Virus record (IMG/VR): IMGVR_UViG_3300037076_000314
Coordinates: 1 to 37,823 of that record
DNA from: a virus
DNA length: 37,823 nucleotides
Strand: one strand, 5' to 3'
Positions within the stretch are counted from its first letter, which is position 1. Every line of letters begins with the position of its first letter. Below, one piece after another: positions 1-7,408 of the stretch. The translations under genes were made by a program, and so were the position numbers. The notes beneath the pieces were generated by a model. The model was given only the letters and a program-made list of their open reading frames with translations, ran no database searches and had not been told where the DNA came from.

Positions 1-168
1 ACGGTATCCGTCACCGCGACCATCGCCGTGAGTGCCGACCAGATGAAGAAGATTCCGTCGTGTGAGCACGCGTTCCAAATGCCGACGAGCTATTGGCTTG
101 ACCTGGAAGGGGCCTTGACCTGGACGTCAACTGGACCGTCATCGCCCAGGGGCGTTCTGCTGCCGTAG
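1..168 (+). CDS. Phage structural protein, partial 3' segment; probably the upstream half of a frameshifted gene
   Basis: Frame 1 is open from the window edge to a TAG at 166-168. It reads TVSVTATIAVSADQMKKI followed by motifs such as SYWLDLEGALTW. Codons up to about position 114 have the strong G/C third-position bias of this genome. After that the bias moves to the -1 frame, which is open from 102 and runs on into the next gene. I infer that this segment and the next belong to one protein, separated by a -1 shift near the GGGG run at 109-112. The shift could be programmed, a true mutation or a missing base. The alternative is a real gene end that overlaps the next gene. The role is probably a virion surface or decoration protein, judged by neighbours only. 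Confidence 0.45.
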   Translation, partial: TVSVTATIAVSADQMKKIPSCEHAFQMPTSYWLDLEGALTWTSTGPSSPRGVLLP

Positions 169-191
169 ACGCTGGGACGAATGTTCTCGAC

Positions 192-1055
192 TTGGCGTCA
201 GACGACAATTCGAACGTCAGGCTGAGCGTCCGCACCGACCTGAAGAAGGACTCGCTTGGGGCTATCGTGGCCTCCGACGCTCCCGGAGTCACCTACGGTA
301 ATGCCAACGTCACGGGCCAGCTGCTCATTGCGAACTTCGATACGATTGGTTACGCATCGGTCACGATGCAGCTGTTCGGGACGTGGACAGGAACAGTCAG
401 TTGGTTCGCTTCGAACGATATGAACGCCGGATACGTTGCGGTCGCGGCTTGGTCCGTAGGTGGTGGCGGTGCCCCCGTCACGACGGCCACAGCTAACGGC
501 ATGTGGTCAATCCCCTGCACTGGTCGCTATCTACGCGTGATCTTTACGACCGCATCCTCTGGTGTGGTGCAAGTATCGCTGCTGCCTAGGCTAACCCCTG
601 CGGTGCATGCGGATACCAGCATTGCCGTGTCCGCCAACACGAACCAAGTCGCCGGCACAGCGACGGTGACGGCAGGTGTTGCCGGACTTCAGGCAATCGG
701 GGGAAACGTCGCCGCGGGCGTTGCTCCTACTGCCAACCCCGTTCCCGTCGGGGCCATCGACCCATCTGGTCTGACCCGCAGGGCGCTGTCGGACGCGACT
801 GGCAGGCTATCCGTCGTAGGACAGCTCGCTTCCGTCATGACAGCACTAGGGGCCGCTGCCGCTCCAGTTGCCACATACGACGCGAAAATGGACAAGGACG
901 GCATCGATCTCAACTATCTACTCGCCGGCATCCTCGTCGAGCTGCGAGTATTGACCTCGTACATTTTTGAACTTCCGCGAATGCTTAGCACTGTCCAGCC
1001 GAGTTGGGATTCTCCCGACGTACTTAGGGCGGACATAACACAGTCACCCTTGTAA
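192..1055 (+). CDS. Phage virion structural protein (decoration or fibre-like)
   Basis: The first in-frame start of a common type is TTG at 192, with no convincing ribosome binding site. The frame is open and coding-like from 102, so the true protein is probably longer (see the entry at 1-168). From 192 the product is 287 aa. Residues 40-130 hold a beta-rich segment with pieces such as GTWTGTVSWFASND and TGRYLRVIFTTASSGVVQV, a pattern often seen in phage fibre and decoration proteins. A later NPVPVGAIDPSGLTRRAL / DATGRLSVVG stretch also recurs in phage structural proteins. The C-terminus (230-275) is more helical. There is no signal peptide or membrane segment. Its place ahead of the capsid genes suggests a head surface protein. 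No family name is certain. Confidence 0.7.
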   Translation: MASDDNSNVRLSVRTDLKKDSLGAIVASDAPGVTYGNANVTGQLLIANFDTIGYASVTMQLFGTWTGTVSWFASNDMNAGYVAVAAWSVGGGGAPVTTATANGMWSIPCTGRYLRVIFTTASSGVVQVSLLPRLTPAVHADTSIAVSANTNQVAGTATVTAGVAGLQAIGGNVAAGVAPTANPVPVGAIDPSGLTRRALSDATGRLSVVGQLASVMTALGAAAAPVATYDAKMDKDGIDLNYLLAGILVELRVLTSYIFELPRMLSTVQPSWDSPDVLRADITQSPL

Positions 1056-1067
1056 GGAGATCACAAA

Positions 1068-1709
1068 ATGGCAACGAATCAGGTACGCATCCGAACACTG
1101 TCCTCAGCTCCCCTCTCAAGCGCTTCTGTAATCGACCAGCAGGCGGGCCCCTACGGCGACGGCCTCGTCACTGAGTTTCATGGACGCCGATACGAGATGG
1201 CGCGGAACAAAATGCTCTTCCACTGCGCCAACCAAGCGGCCACAGTTACCACCGTCGGATTGGCCACGACGTACACGGGATTGTGCCTGAGCAACCCACT
1301 CGGAAGCGGCGTGAACTTGTCCGTGCTCGAAGTCGGGGCGGCGTTCCCAGTGGCCCCTGCGGCAGCTCTCGTGTACGGACTTATGGTCGGGTACAACGGT
1401 GCCACGAACGTCACTCACACCACTCCGGCGGCCCCAAAGTCCAACTACATCGGCGTCGCGCCGACGGCACTTGGTCTGGTCGACGTGTCCTGCACACTTC
1501 CTACCGCCCCGTGGGTTCAACGCGTTCTCGGCAAGGTGGACACCGGCGCCATCACCGTCGACACGCAGGCTGCGCCGATTCTGTTGCAGACAGAGGGATC
1601 CATCGTTCTCGCCCCCGGCGCGTACGTGGCCTTCTTCACCTCGACGGCATCCGCGGCGGCTGGCTTCTTGGCGCATTTCGAGTGGGAAGAGGTTCTCATC
1701 ACCGCGTAA
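1068..1709 (+). CDS. Phage structural protein, hypothetical
   Basis: ATG at 1068 follows a strong ribosome binding site (AAGGAGA at 1054-1060) that overlaps the stop of the gene before it. The 213-aa product begins MATNQVRIRTLSSAPLSS. It contains a conserved-looking core (FHCANQAATVTTVGLATTYT, then GLCLSNPLGSGVNLSVLEV) that I recognise only as a recurrent unnamed phage structural type. It is rich in Ala, Thr, Val and Gly, with a predicted beta content typical of decoration or fibre proteins, and has no membrane segment or signal peptide. A clear intrinsic terminator follows at 1758-1784, so this gene closes a transcription unit with the one upstream. Virion surface function is inferred from context. 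Confidence 0.72.
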   Translation: MATNQVRIRTLSSAPLSSASVIDQQAGPYGDGLVTEFHGRRYEMARNKMLFHCANQAATVTTVGLATTYTGLCLSNPLGSGVNLSVLEVGAAFPVAPAAALVYGLMVGYNGATNVTHTTPAAPKSNYIGVAPTALGLVDVSCTLPTAPWVQRVLGKVDTGAITVDTQAAPILLQTEGSIVLAPGAYVAFFTSTASAAAGFLAHFEWEEVLITA

Positions 1710-1757
1710 CAGCCACAGTTAGGCTTTCGTCGAGCGACGACACCGAAGTTCGGAATG

Positions 1758-1784
1758 GGCGCCAAACCTGGCGCCTTTTTCTTT
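1758..1784 (+). terminator. Rho-independent terminator
   Basis: A perfect 6-bp stem, GGCGCC (1758-1763) and GGCGCC (1770-1775), with loop AAACCT, is followed at once by TTTTTCTTT (1776-1784). This is a classic intrinsic terminator about 50 bases after the stop at 1709. It separates the first two structural genes from the acidic-protein unit that starts near 1917. Confidence 0.85.
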
Positions 1785-1899
1785 AGGTTGACATTTGTAG
1801 TGCGAACGCAGCCGCAACTGCGTGAAACCACTGACGGCGGCGTGGTCGCCATGTAAAGCGCGTCTGTCTAAAACCCATGTGATTCTCGGTAGATACGTT

Positions 1900-1913
1900 G
1901 ACAAGATATTGTC
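1900..1913. promoter_or_regulatory. Short dyad (possible operator or start-site hairpin)
   Basis: GACAA (1900-1904) and TTGTC (1909-1913) form a perfect 5-bp dyad with a GATA centre, four bases before the ATG at 1917. It overlaps a TTGACA hexamer at 1898-1903. No matching -10 box lies 16-18 bases further on, so I do not call a promoter. The 1785-1897 stretch between the terminator and this site shows another TTGACA at 1788 but nothing else clear. Confidence 0.25.
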
Positions 1914-1916
1914 TGT

Positions 1917-2525
1917 ATGGCGGGATGGACGCACACGACCATGACCAGTCAGACAGATCCGCGCAAACTGAAGGCTTTGTTGAGAGACTCCCAGGCCGTC
2001 ATTCCGGAAGCGGATGAAGACGACGAGGAGGCGACTGGTGCGGACGGTTCCGACGGGGCGGACGAAGAGGAAGATACCGACGACAAGGAAGAGGAAGACG
2101 GCGACGAGGGCGAGGCAGAAGGGCTGACTGTCGAGTCGCTGGCCGAGTCTTTCAAGCCGGCTGTCCCGACCATCAACGAAATCATCGACGAGTTCCGCCA
2201 GGGCACGGATGCGCAGCCCGAGGCGGGCATCGAGCAGCTCGAGGAAGAACTCGACCCCGAGCTCGTGCACTCGTTCGTCGCGTGGACGGACGACGTTGGC
2301 AAGCGCGACTTCCGCAAGCTCGGCGAGGCGCTTGAGCTCGAGGACGTCGATGGATTCGTCGGCTGGTGCCGCCAGGTCCACAAGATGGAGCTGGACAACG
2401 GCGACGAGGAATCCGAGGACGAGGACGAAGAGTCCGAGGATGAAGGCGAAGGCGGCGAGGGTGGGGACGAAGGCGGGGAAGAGTCCGACGCCGAAGACAG
2501 TGGCGAGGACGAGGGCGGCGAATAG
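1917..2525 (+). CDS. Highly acidic phage protein, hypothetical
   Basis: The 202-aa product has two very acidic low-complexity blocks, at about residues 33-68 (DEDDEEATGADGSDGADEEE and onward) and 160-202. They flank a folded-looking centre with motifs FKPAVPTINEIIDEF and VDGFVGWCRQVHKMELDNG. No ribosome binding site is clear at ATG 1917. A second ATG at 1941 (MTSQTDPRKLK) may be the real start. It is followed by three very small genes and a structural gene, all before the scaffold and capsid. Such acidic proteins may act as DNA mimics or as assembly or portal-associated factors, but nothing here decides this. I do not recognise a family. Confidence 0.65.
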   Translation: MAGWTHTTMTSQTDPRKLKALLRDSQAVIPEADEDDEEATGADGSDGADEEEDTDDKEEEDGDEGEAEGLTVESLAESFKPAVPTINEIIDEFRQGTDAQPEAGIEQLEEELDPELVHSFVAWTDDVGKRDFRKLGEALELEDVDGFVGWCRQVHKMELDNGDEESEDEDEESEDEGEGGEGGDEGGEESDAEDSGEDEGGE

Positions 2526-2527
2526 CC

Positions 2528-2803
2528 ATGCCCGACCGCCTGAAGAATAGCCTGCGCAAGTTCTCCCATCCCGTTGAGGGCATGGTCAACACGGACCTGT
2601 CGCAGAACCAGCCCGACATTGACCCGCGGTTCGGTGGCGAGCCCGAGCCGTACCCGGCCGAGCCTGCCAGCGGTATCGCGGTGAGCGGGCCGTCGCGCCT
2701 GTCGAAGATCACAGTCAAACACCAGGACGAGCTGGCCAAGACGCTGCCGCCCTACCCGCAACGTGAATTTCCGCTCACAGTGAAGGCGAGGAAGAGGCCA
2801 TGA
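2528..2803 (+). CDS. Small phage protein, hypothetical
   Basis: ATG at 2528, two bases after the previous stop. The 91-aa product is polar and rich in proline, with charged ends (MPDRLKNSLRKFSHP at the start; KARKRP at the end) and motifs such as QPDIDPRFGGEPEPYPAEP. There is no membrane segment or cysteine pattern. Its stop overlaps the start of the next gene (ATGAGC at 2800), which suggests translational coupling. I do not recognise the family. Position and low-complexity composition suggest a minor virion or assembly protein. Confidence 0.55.
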   Translation: MPDRLKNSLRKFSHPVEGMVNTDLSQNQPDIDPRFGGEPEPYPAEPASGIAVSGPSRLSKITVKHQDELAKTLPPYPQREFPLTVKARKRP

Positions 2804-3015
2804 GCACAATTGGAAAAGACATGTCCCCCGGGCGACAGCGGGCACTTGAGACGTCTGGCTCGAACATCGAGGCGGACCATCAGTACATGGCGCCCGACGG
2901 TCACCCGGCCGGTCCCGGGGCTGCGGAAGATATGGCGGCGAAAGCCGTACCGCCGATCAGCGGCGACGCGACGGCACCCAAGGTGATGCGCCGGTCGCCG
3001 TTCTCGAAAAAGTAG
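2800..3015 (+). CDS. Small phage protein, hypothetical
   Basis: ATG at 2800 overlaps the TGA of the gene upstream by 4 bases. The 71-aa product (MSTIGKDMSPGRQRALETSG and onward) is polar, appears disordered and ends in a basic tail (MRRSPFSKK). It resembles its neighbours in being short, proline/glycine-rich and soluble. No domain is recognised. It belongs to the 1917-3193 run of small genes and is probably co-transcribed with them. Confidence 0.55.
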   Translation: MSTIGKDMSPGRQRALETSGSNIEADHQYMAPDGHPAGPGAAEDMAAKAVPPISGDATAPKVMRRSPFSKK

Positions 3016-3037
3016 CGGCGACAACAAGGAGATCACG

Positions 3038-3193
3038 ATGTCCGAAGAGCGAATTCCAACTGACGAGTACGATCAGAAACACGGCACGCCGAAGGGCTAC
3101 GAGCCGACCGAGACCGACACGGGTCCCGCCTCGGCTCCCGAGCACAGTCGGCCGTCGCCGATCAAGCCAAAGTCGGGTGGCGGCGTCGATTAG
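3038..3193 (+). CDS. Small phage protein (51 aa), hypothetical
   Basis: ATG at 3038 follows a strong ribosome binding site, AAGGAGATCAC (3026-3036), the same string that precedes the gene at 1068. The product begins MSEERIPTDEYDQKHG, is rich in Pro, Glu, Ser and Gly, ends in PIKPKSGGGVD, and is probably disordered. The TAG is at 3191-3193. The strong binding site and G/C-rich third positions support it despite its small size. Function unknown. Confidence 0.55.
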   Translation: MSEERIPTDEYDQKHGTPKGYEPTETDTGPASAPEHSRPSPIKPKSGGGVD

Positions 3194-3238
3194 CCGGCGC
3201 CACGACAAGGTCAACAACCCACACGACGAGGATCACCG

Positions 3239-3865
3239 ATGTCCAGCACTACGACTTCCACCACCACCCTTCGAGACAAGCTCAACAGCCCGACCCTTGG
3301 CAAAGAGGCGGATGCCATCCGAGAGGCTCCCCTAGGAGACCTTCTGTCGCTTCTGCTTGACGTGGCCAATCCGGGAACCAGTGTCCCGGCAACCACCGTC
3401 GGAGGGGCCGTTGCCAACACCGGCGTTCAGAGCCCTGCGAACGCCAGCTACACGCAGGCTGACCAGACGGCGCTTGCCACCTGCGCGCTCGCCCTCGTGG
3501 TGCAGATCAACCTGCTCCGCACTGACGTCCTCGCTCTCCGCGCTGCCATGGCGACCGCTCTCACGGGCGTCCTCGGCGGCATGACCGAGACCAGCGTCAC
3601 GGTCACGAGCAACAAGGCGGTCCTCGCCCAGGCCCCGACCCAGAACGGTCTGTTCGTCGTCAACGGAACGACCGGCACCCACACGGGCGTCAAGCAGCTC
3701 GTGAGGGATCCGACCCAGACGCTGGCCACCGGCCAAGTGTATTGGGACGGCGGCGTGAACATCACGTTCGCGGCCATCGACGCCATCACGGTCTGTGACC
3801 TGATGTACTCGAAGAGCGACCTGACGCAAAAGGCGTCCGTTCTTATGCGGCTCGTTTCGCCCTAA
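3239..3865 (+). CDS. Phage structural protein, hypothetical
   Basis: ATG at 3239 with GAGGA at 3228-3232. The 208-aa product starts with a Ser/Thr stretch (MSSTTTSTTTLRDKLN). It has a helical centre at about residues 78-118 (LATCALALVVQINLLRTDVL) and a beta-rich C-terminal part (NGLFVVNGTTGTHTGVKQLV, then TGQVYWDGGVNITFAAIDA). It ends in VLMRLVSP. The helix is not a convincing membrane span. The architecture and the position just before the scaffold and capsid suggest a head decoration or fibre protein. No family is assigned. Confidence 0.65.
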   Translation: MSSTTTSTTTLRDKLNSPTLGKEADAIREAPLGDLLSLLLDVANPGTSVPATTVGGAVANTGVQSPANASYTQADQTALATCALALVVQINLLRTDVLALRAAMATALTGVLGGMTETSVTVTSNKAVLAQAPTQNGLFVVNGTTGTHTGVKQLVRDPTQTLATGQVYWDGGVNITFAAIDAITVCDLMYSKSDLTQKASVLMRLVSP

Positions 3866-3900
3866 TCGGCGACTGCGATCCACGGAGGCCACTCAGTTCA

Positions 3901-4056
3901 ATGTTCATAGTACGCGCCACATGCAGCCCCGGATGTACCGAGGAAGCCACTGTGGCGCTACAAATGACTCGGCAACTTGCGTACTCCAGCCCGTTGAAGT
4001 CGTCACTCGTGACGACGGCGACGATACAGCCGGAAGACCGCGACGAAGACGAGTAG
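3901..4056 (+). CDS. Small phage protein (51 aa), hypothetical
   Basis: ATG at 3901 is preceded by GGAGG at 3884-3888 (12-base spacing, slightly long). The product begins MFIVRATCSPGCTEEATVAL and ends PEDRDEDE before TAG at 4054-4056. It contains a CSPGC pair of cysteines. It sits alone between the structural gene ending at 3865 and the scaffold starting at 4076. Coding-like composition and a good binding site support it. A different frame (ATG 3921) is open but runs into the next gene without support. Function unknown. Confidence 0.45.
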   Translation: MFIVRATCSPGCTEEATVALQMTRQLAYSSPLKSSLVTTATIQPEDRDEDE

Positions 4057-4075
4057 AGCTCACAAGGAGCGAGTC

Positions 4076-4975
4076 ATGGAACCAGCAATCAACGCACCAA
4101 TTCCAAGCCCAAGTCAGCAGCCAGCAGCAGAACCCATTCCCCAGTTTCCCCAGTCGCAGCCACTTGTCCCAGCGAGCACACCCCCAGTCCAGGCATCAGG
4201 CGGAAAGAACGTAATGATCCCAGCAACTGCATTTCGAGAGAGATTGCAGGGCGCGAAGGCCACCGGACGCAAGGAGTACGAGGTGCAGCTCGATAAGGAC
4301 GCCCAGGCTCTCGGCTACGCCAGCCACGCCGCCATGATGGAAATCTTGCGCAGTGGAGCAGGCCACCCGAGGCAGCAGCAACCCCAAGCCCGTCCGGCGA
4401 ACCGACAGACCGTCGTCCAACCGAACAGGCAAGAGCCGAACCAGGATCCCCAGGTCATTCCGCCGAAGAACTCCAAAGACCGCAAGGCCTGGGATCGACA
4501 GCAGGCGAGGATCCGGGACCTCGAACGGCAGAACCGCCAAGCGCAAGAGGAGCGCGCCGCCGAGTCTGCTCGACGGAAGAAGGCCGAGCGCAGGGCGCAG
4601 GCAGCGGAAGCCAGGGCAAATCTGGAGCGCATCGCCGCGGGATGCGGCATCAAGCGAATCGGGCAGGCGATCTACCTGTTCGAGGAAGCGCACAGGGGAA
4701 AGTCAGTCGAGGAGCTAGGCCAGGTCGACGAAGCAAAATTCTTCGAAGGGCTTCGTCAAACGGATTCGTACCTGTTCGGGGAAATGGTTGTGCCGGCGAC
4801 CACTGGCACCAGCGGCACCATTCCGGGTGCGCATGTTCCCCCGAGGCCATCGACCACATCAGTGGCCGCTGGCGAAGCAGCTCAAGTCGACACCATGAAG
4901 ATGAGCGAAGAGGAGTTCGCATTGCACCAGCGCAAGCGTGGATTCCGAAGCGTCTCGTCGGGTGGATTGGGCTAA
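4076..4975 (+). CDS. Putative capsid scaffolding protein
   Basis: ATG at 4076 with AAGGAG at 4063-4068. The 299-aa product has a Pro/Gln-rich disordered N-terminus (residues 1-45), a short folded part (50-90), a Gln/Pro/Asn linker and a long charged coiled coil at about 135-190 (DRKAWDRQQARIRDLERQNR, then AQEERAAESARRKKAERRA). A small C-terminal domain and a basic end follow. A coiled-coil, low-hydrophobicity protein just before the major capsid gene is the usual scaffold arrangement in tailed phages. No protease motif is seen. The role comes from position and composition, not from a sequence family I can name. Confidence 0.6.
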   Translation: MEPAINAPIPSPSQQPAAEPIPQFPQSQPLVPASTPPVQASGGKNVMIPATAFRERLQGAKATGRKEYEVQLDKDAQALGYASHAAMMEILRSGAGHPRQQQPQARPANRQTVVQPNRQEPNQDPQVIPPKNSKDRKAWDRQQARIRDLERQNRQAQEERAAESARRKKAERRAQAAEARANLERIAAGCGIKRIGQAIYLFEEAHRGKSVEELGQVDEAKFFEGLRQTDSYLFGEMVVPATTGTSGTIPGAHVPPRPSTTSVAAGEAAQVDTMKMSEEEFALHQRKRGFRSVSSGGLG

Positions 4976-5036
4976 GGCAGTAAGCACGGGCGAGGAACTC
5001 GAACCCCCACGACGACAATAGAGAGAGAGGAAACAG

Positions 5037-6452
5037 ATGGATTTCTCAGTCATTCAAGCAGACCCCCAAATTCGAGCCCTGGTTCAGGACAACTCGCTCG
5101 TTCGCCAATTCCGCGATCCCCTCATGCCGCGCAACCTGTTCCGCGGCGAGGCGGCGCCCGTGCATCAGCCGGGCAACGCCGGTGACAACTTCGTGTTCAC
5201 GGGAGCCGGCCTCATGTCGCCGAGCCCGAACCCGCGCAACCCGAAGAACGAGCCCGCTCCCAAGGACTACCCCAAGGAGCAGTGGAGCATGCAGCTCCAC
5301 GAATACTACGACCGATGCCCGGACACGCACATGCCGACGTCGATCGTGGCCATCGTCAACCTGCTTAACGAGAACCTCGCGGCTCTCGGCAAGAACGCAG
5401 GCCAGACGCTCGATCGCGCCGTCCGCAACCGTCTGTACAACGCCGGCCTGAGCGGACAGACCGTGGCGACCGCCAACGCTTCGAGCACCACCGTGGCGCT
5501 CGCCCGCCTGAACGGCTTCACGACTTCGCGTCGTCCCGACCTGTCCACCGGCAGCCCGGTGCAGTTCCAGACGGTCAGCAGCAACAACCCGCTCGTGATC
5601 CACTACCTGCACAGTGGCACCGTCTACACCACGACGGTGACGGGCTACACGCCCACGTTCTCGGGTGACGAAGTTGGCCCGGGCACGATCACCACGGCCG
5701 ATGCCGTTACGATCACCGCTCGCGATCCCGTGTGGACCGACGATTCCAGCTACATCGTTCGCTCCGGCGGCGGCACCAGCATCGACGCTCTCACGAGCAC
5801 CTCGACGAACGCGTTCACGTACGACCTCTATCGCCAGGCGATCGGTCGTCTCGAGGACATGAGCGTCCCGAAGTTCGCGGACGGGTACTACCACGTGCAC
5901 ATGAACAGCTACTCGAAAGCGCAGCTGTTCACGAGCGCCGAGCAGCGCCAGCTCCTCACCTCCCTTCCGGACCATTACTGGTTCAAGAAGTTCACGCTGG
6001 GCGAAGTGCTCGGCGGCATCATCTTCAACGACGTCCAGTGCCCGCGGAAGAACACCGTCATCGGTGGCGCCACGAACACGTACGTCGGCGGCGAGGGTGG
6101 CGAAATGTTCGGTGGCGAGACCATCAGCTCCGGCTCGGGCACCCTGGAAGTGCAGCGCCCGATCTTCGTCGGCGCCGAGGCGGTATTCGAGTACTACAAC
6201 GACCTCAGCGGTCTCACGACCGAGGCGGGCGTGTGTGGTGTCGTCGGCGAGTTCCAGCCGGCGCAGCTCACCAACAACGGCGTCGAGATCAACGTGGACC
6301 GCGTGCAGGTCTACATCCGGGCGCCCGTGAACGTGAAGGGCGACATCGTGACGAGCATCTGGCGGTCCATCATGGACTGGCCGACACGCACCGATGCGAC
6401 GACCGGTGACAGCGCGCGGTTCAAGCGGTCCGTTGTTGTCGAGCACGTCTAA
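5037..6452 (+). CDS. Major capsid protein
   Basis: ATG at 5037 with AGAGG at 5026-5030. The 471-aa length suits an HK97-fold capsid subunit. The N-terminal arm (MDFSVIQADPQIRALVQDNS) is followed by a long helix region (HMPTSIVAIVNLLNENLAAL at about 98-117), a beta-rich insertion at 185-260, and a C-terminal part typical of capsid proteins (RQAIGRLEDMSVPKFADGYY; VQVYIRAPVNVKGDIVTSIW). The pattern resembles the N4-gp56-like capsid group, but that subfamily is a guess. Codon use is strongly biased to G/C third positions, as expected for the most expressed gene. It lies directly after the putative scaffold and just before the hairpin-rich gap at 6453-6982. Confidence 0.85.
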   Translation: MDFSVIQADPQIRALVQDNSLVRQFRDPLMPRNLFRGEAAPVHQPGNAGDNFVFTGAGLMSPSPNPRNPKNEPAPKDYPKEQWSMQLHEYYDRCPDTHMPTSIVAIVNLLNENLAALGKNAGQTLDRAVRNRLYNAGLSGQTVATANASSTTVALARLNGFTTSRRPDLSTGSPVQFQTVSSNNPLVIHYLHSGTVYTTTVTGYTPTFSGDEVGPGTITTADAVTITARDPVWTDDSSYIVRSGGGTSIDALTSTSTNAFTYDLYRQAIGRLEDMSVPKFADGYYHVHMNSYSKAQLFTSAEQRQLLTSLPDHYWFKKFTLGEVLGGIIFNDVQCPRKNTVIGGATNTYVGGEGGEMFGGETISSGSGTLEVQRPIFVGAEAVFEYYNDLSGLTTEAGVCGVVGEFQPAQLTNNGVEINVDRVQVYIRAPVNVKGDIVTSIWRSIMDWPTRTDATTGDSARFKRSVVVEHV

Positions 6453-6484
6453 CCGCGCGCCTCAACATCATGAACAAATCGCGG

Positions 6485-6524
6485 GACAGCCGTCACACGA
6501 CCGAGAAGAGCTCGGGCGGCTGTC
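6485..6524 (+). terminator. Nested hairpin just after the major capsid gene (terminator-like or RNA 5' domain)
   Basis: An 8-bp perfect stem, GACAGCCG (6485-6492) and CGGCTGTC (6517-6524), encloses a second stem, CCGAG (6501-6505) and CTCGG (6511-6515), with loop AAGAG. It lies 32 bases after the capsid stop. No uninterrupted T-run follows (TTGCGTCCAAGTTTT), so it may be a weak terminator, a processing site or the first domain of the structured RNA described at 6485-6920. Confidence 0.5.
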
Positions 6525-6920
6525 TTGCGTCCAAGTTTTCCCCTCGTGGGAAATTGCCCTTCGGGGCATTCAATGGGCCTGGGCTTGTCTATGACAGCCG
6601 TAAACACAGACGTTCGTGTCGTTGTGTTCTGGCCCGCCTGCTCTGTGGTTGCACTTCGGTGCTTGCCCATACGAAAGAGCAGGTTCGCCGCACGCGCCTG
6701 ATGGTCGCTGATACGTGTTGCGCCTGCTTGGTCAGTGGGTCTCCACGCCAGCTTTTAGATGGCGAGTTTGGACTGGCTTCGGCCTTGTCCAGATTGTTGT
6801 GTGGCATTCGAACGCTTGCGCGTTCATTTGACGGCTCGGATGTTAATCGTCCGTTGGTGACTTAGGTCATGACGTCCAATTCTCGCCTTACCAGTCCCCA
6901 TCGTCGTGGGTTAAACGACG
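6485..6920 (+). ncRNA. Candidate large structured RNA in the capsid transcript
   Basis: This 436-base stretch lies in a 530-base gap between the capsid gene and the gene at 6983. It holds a chain of local stems. Beyond the nested hairpin at 6485-6524 they are: 6537-6542/6548-6553; 6555-6559/6564-6568 (UUCG loop); 6575-6579/6631-6635, enclosing 6582-6589/6593-6599 and 6603-6612/6617-6628 (UUCG loop); 6637-6644/6676-6683, enclosing 6651-6654/6659-6662 (UUCG loop); 6746-6750/6760-6764; 6769-6777/6782-6791 (UUCG loop); 6810-6815/6820-6825; and 6902-6907/6915-6920. Most are perfect and 5-8 bp long. The region is visibly less GC-rich than its neighbours. The one open frame (6470-6865) is Cys/Arg/Ser-rich, with no ribosome binding site. 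I infer a large structured non-coding RNA or a structured 3' region of the capsid mRNA. No known RNA family is recognised. Confidence 0.6.
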
Positions 6921-6982
6921 TATCTGGCAGCGCTGGAGTTGAACGTCCCGCCATCTTTTTGACCGACGAAAGGTAGGCTCTG

Positions 6983-7405
6983 ATGAGCGTCCTCAGCGAC
7001 AGAACAACCAAACAGCAAGAGAAGGCATCCGCGGCCAAGCCGGAGGTCACGACGATCGACTTGCCGGCGTTCACGGAGGCTTCGGTGGAAGAGGGGGGCG
7101 TGGCTTCGGTCGACGACCTCAAGGTCACGCCCGAGCAGTTCGCGGCCGAGAAGGCTGCGGCTGCCGCCAAGATGGCAAAGGCAAAGAAGCCTGCGGATCC
7201 TCCGGTGCCAGCGAAGAAGGAGACTGTCCCGGCGGTCAAGGCCGATGTCGCTCTCCGTGTTCGCGTGAAGCAGGACGCCGAGTTCTTAATGGGCACGGCG
7301 GTGTGCCGCTTCAAGGCCGGGCAGATCCTGAGCGCGAACCACTACATGCCTAACGCGTTCCGCGAGATCCTCTCGCAAGTCCACACGGAGCCCGTCACCG
7401 AGTAG
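6983..7405 (+). CDS. Phage protein, hypothetical (head-tail region)
   Basis: ATG at 6983 lies after a weak AAAGGTAGG. The 140-aa product has a flexible Ala/Lys/Pro-rich N-terminal two-thirds (AAEKAAAAAKMAKAKKPADP near 52-71) and a compact C-terminal domain from about residue 87 (VALRVRVKQDAEFLMGTAVC, then FKAGQILSANHYMPNAFREI). The domain is short and beta-rich. It is the first gene after the structured gap and opens the head-tail connector block. The role is unknown. A small head-associated or connector accessory protein is plausible by position. Confidence 0.6.
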   Translation: MSVLSDRTTKQQEKASAAKPEVTTIDLPAFTEASVEEGGVASVDDLKVTPEQFAAEKAAAAAKMAKAKKPADPPVPAKKETVPAVKADVALRVRVKQDAEFLMGTAVCRFKAGQILSANHYMPNAFREILSQVHTEPVTE

Positions 7406-7408
7406 CCA

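Noticed and set aside
1788-1903. TTGACA hexamers at 1788 and 1898 as promoter -35 boxes
   Set aside because: No -10-like hexamer lies 16-18 bases downstream of either, so a promoter cannot be supported.
3921-4214. 97-aa plus-strand frame overlapping the scaffold start
   Set aside because: It overlaps the well-supported gene at 4076 and has no binding site. The 3901-4056 frame is the better reading of this gap.
5046-6446. 466-aa open frame antisense to the major capsid gene
   Set aside because: Long antisense frames are expected opposite highly GC-biased genes. The product is Arg/His/Val-rich without domain logic.
6681-6825. tRNA-like T-loop pieces (GGTTCGCC, ATTCGAAC)
   Set aside because: No complete cloverleaf with acceptor and anticodon stems could be built. 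The stems found belong to other hairpins.
6470-6865. 131-aa open frame on the plus strand in the structured gap
   Set aside because: Very rich in Cys, Arg and Ser, no ribosome binding site, and it runs through perfect hairpins. The RNA interpretation explains the sequence better.
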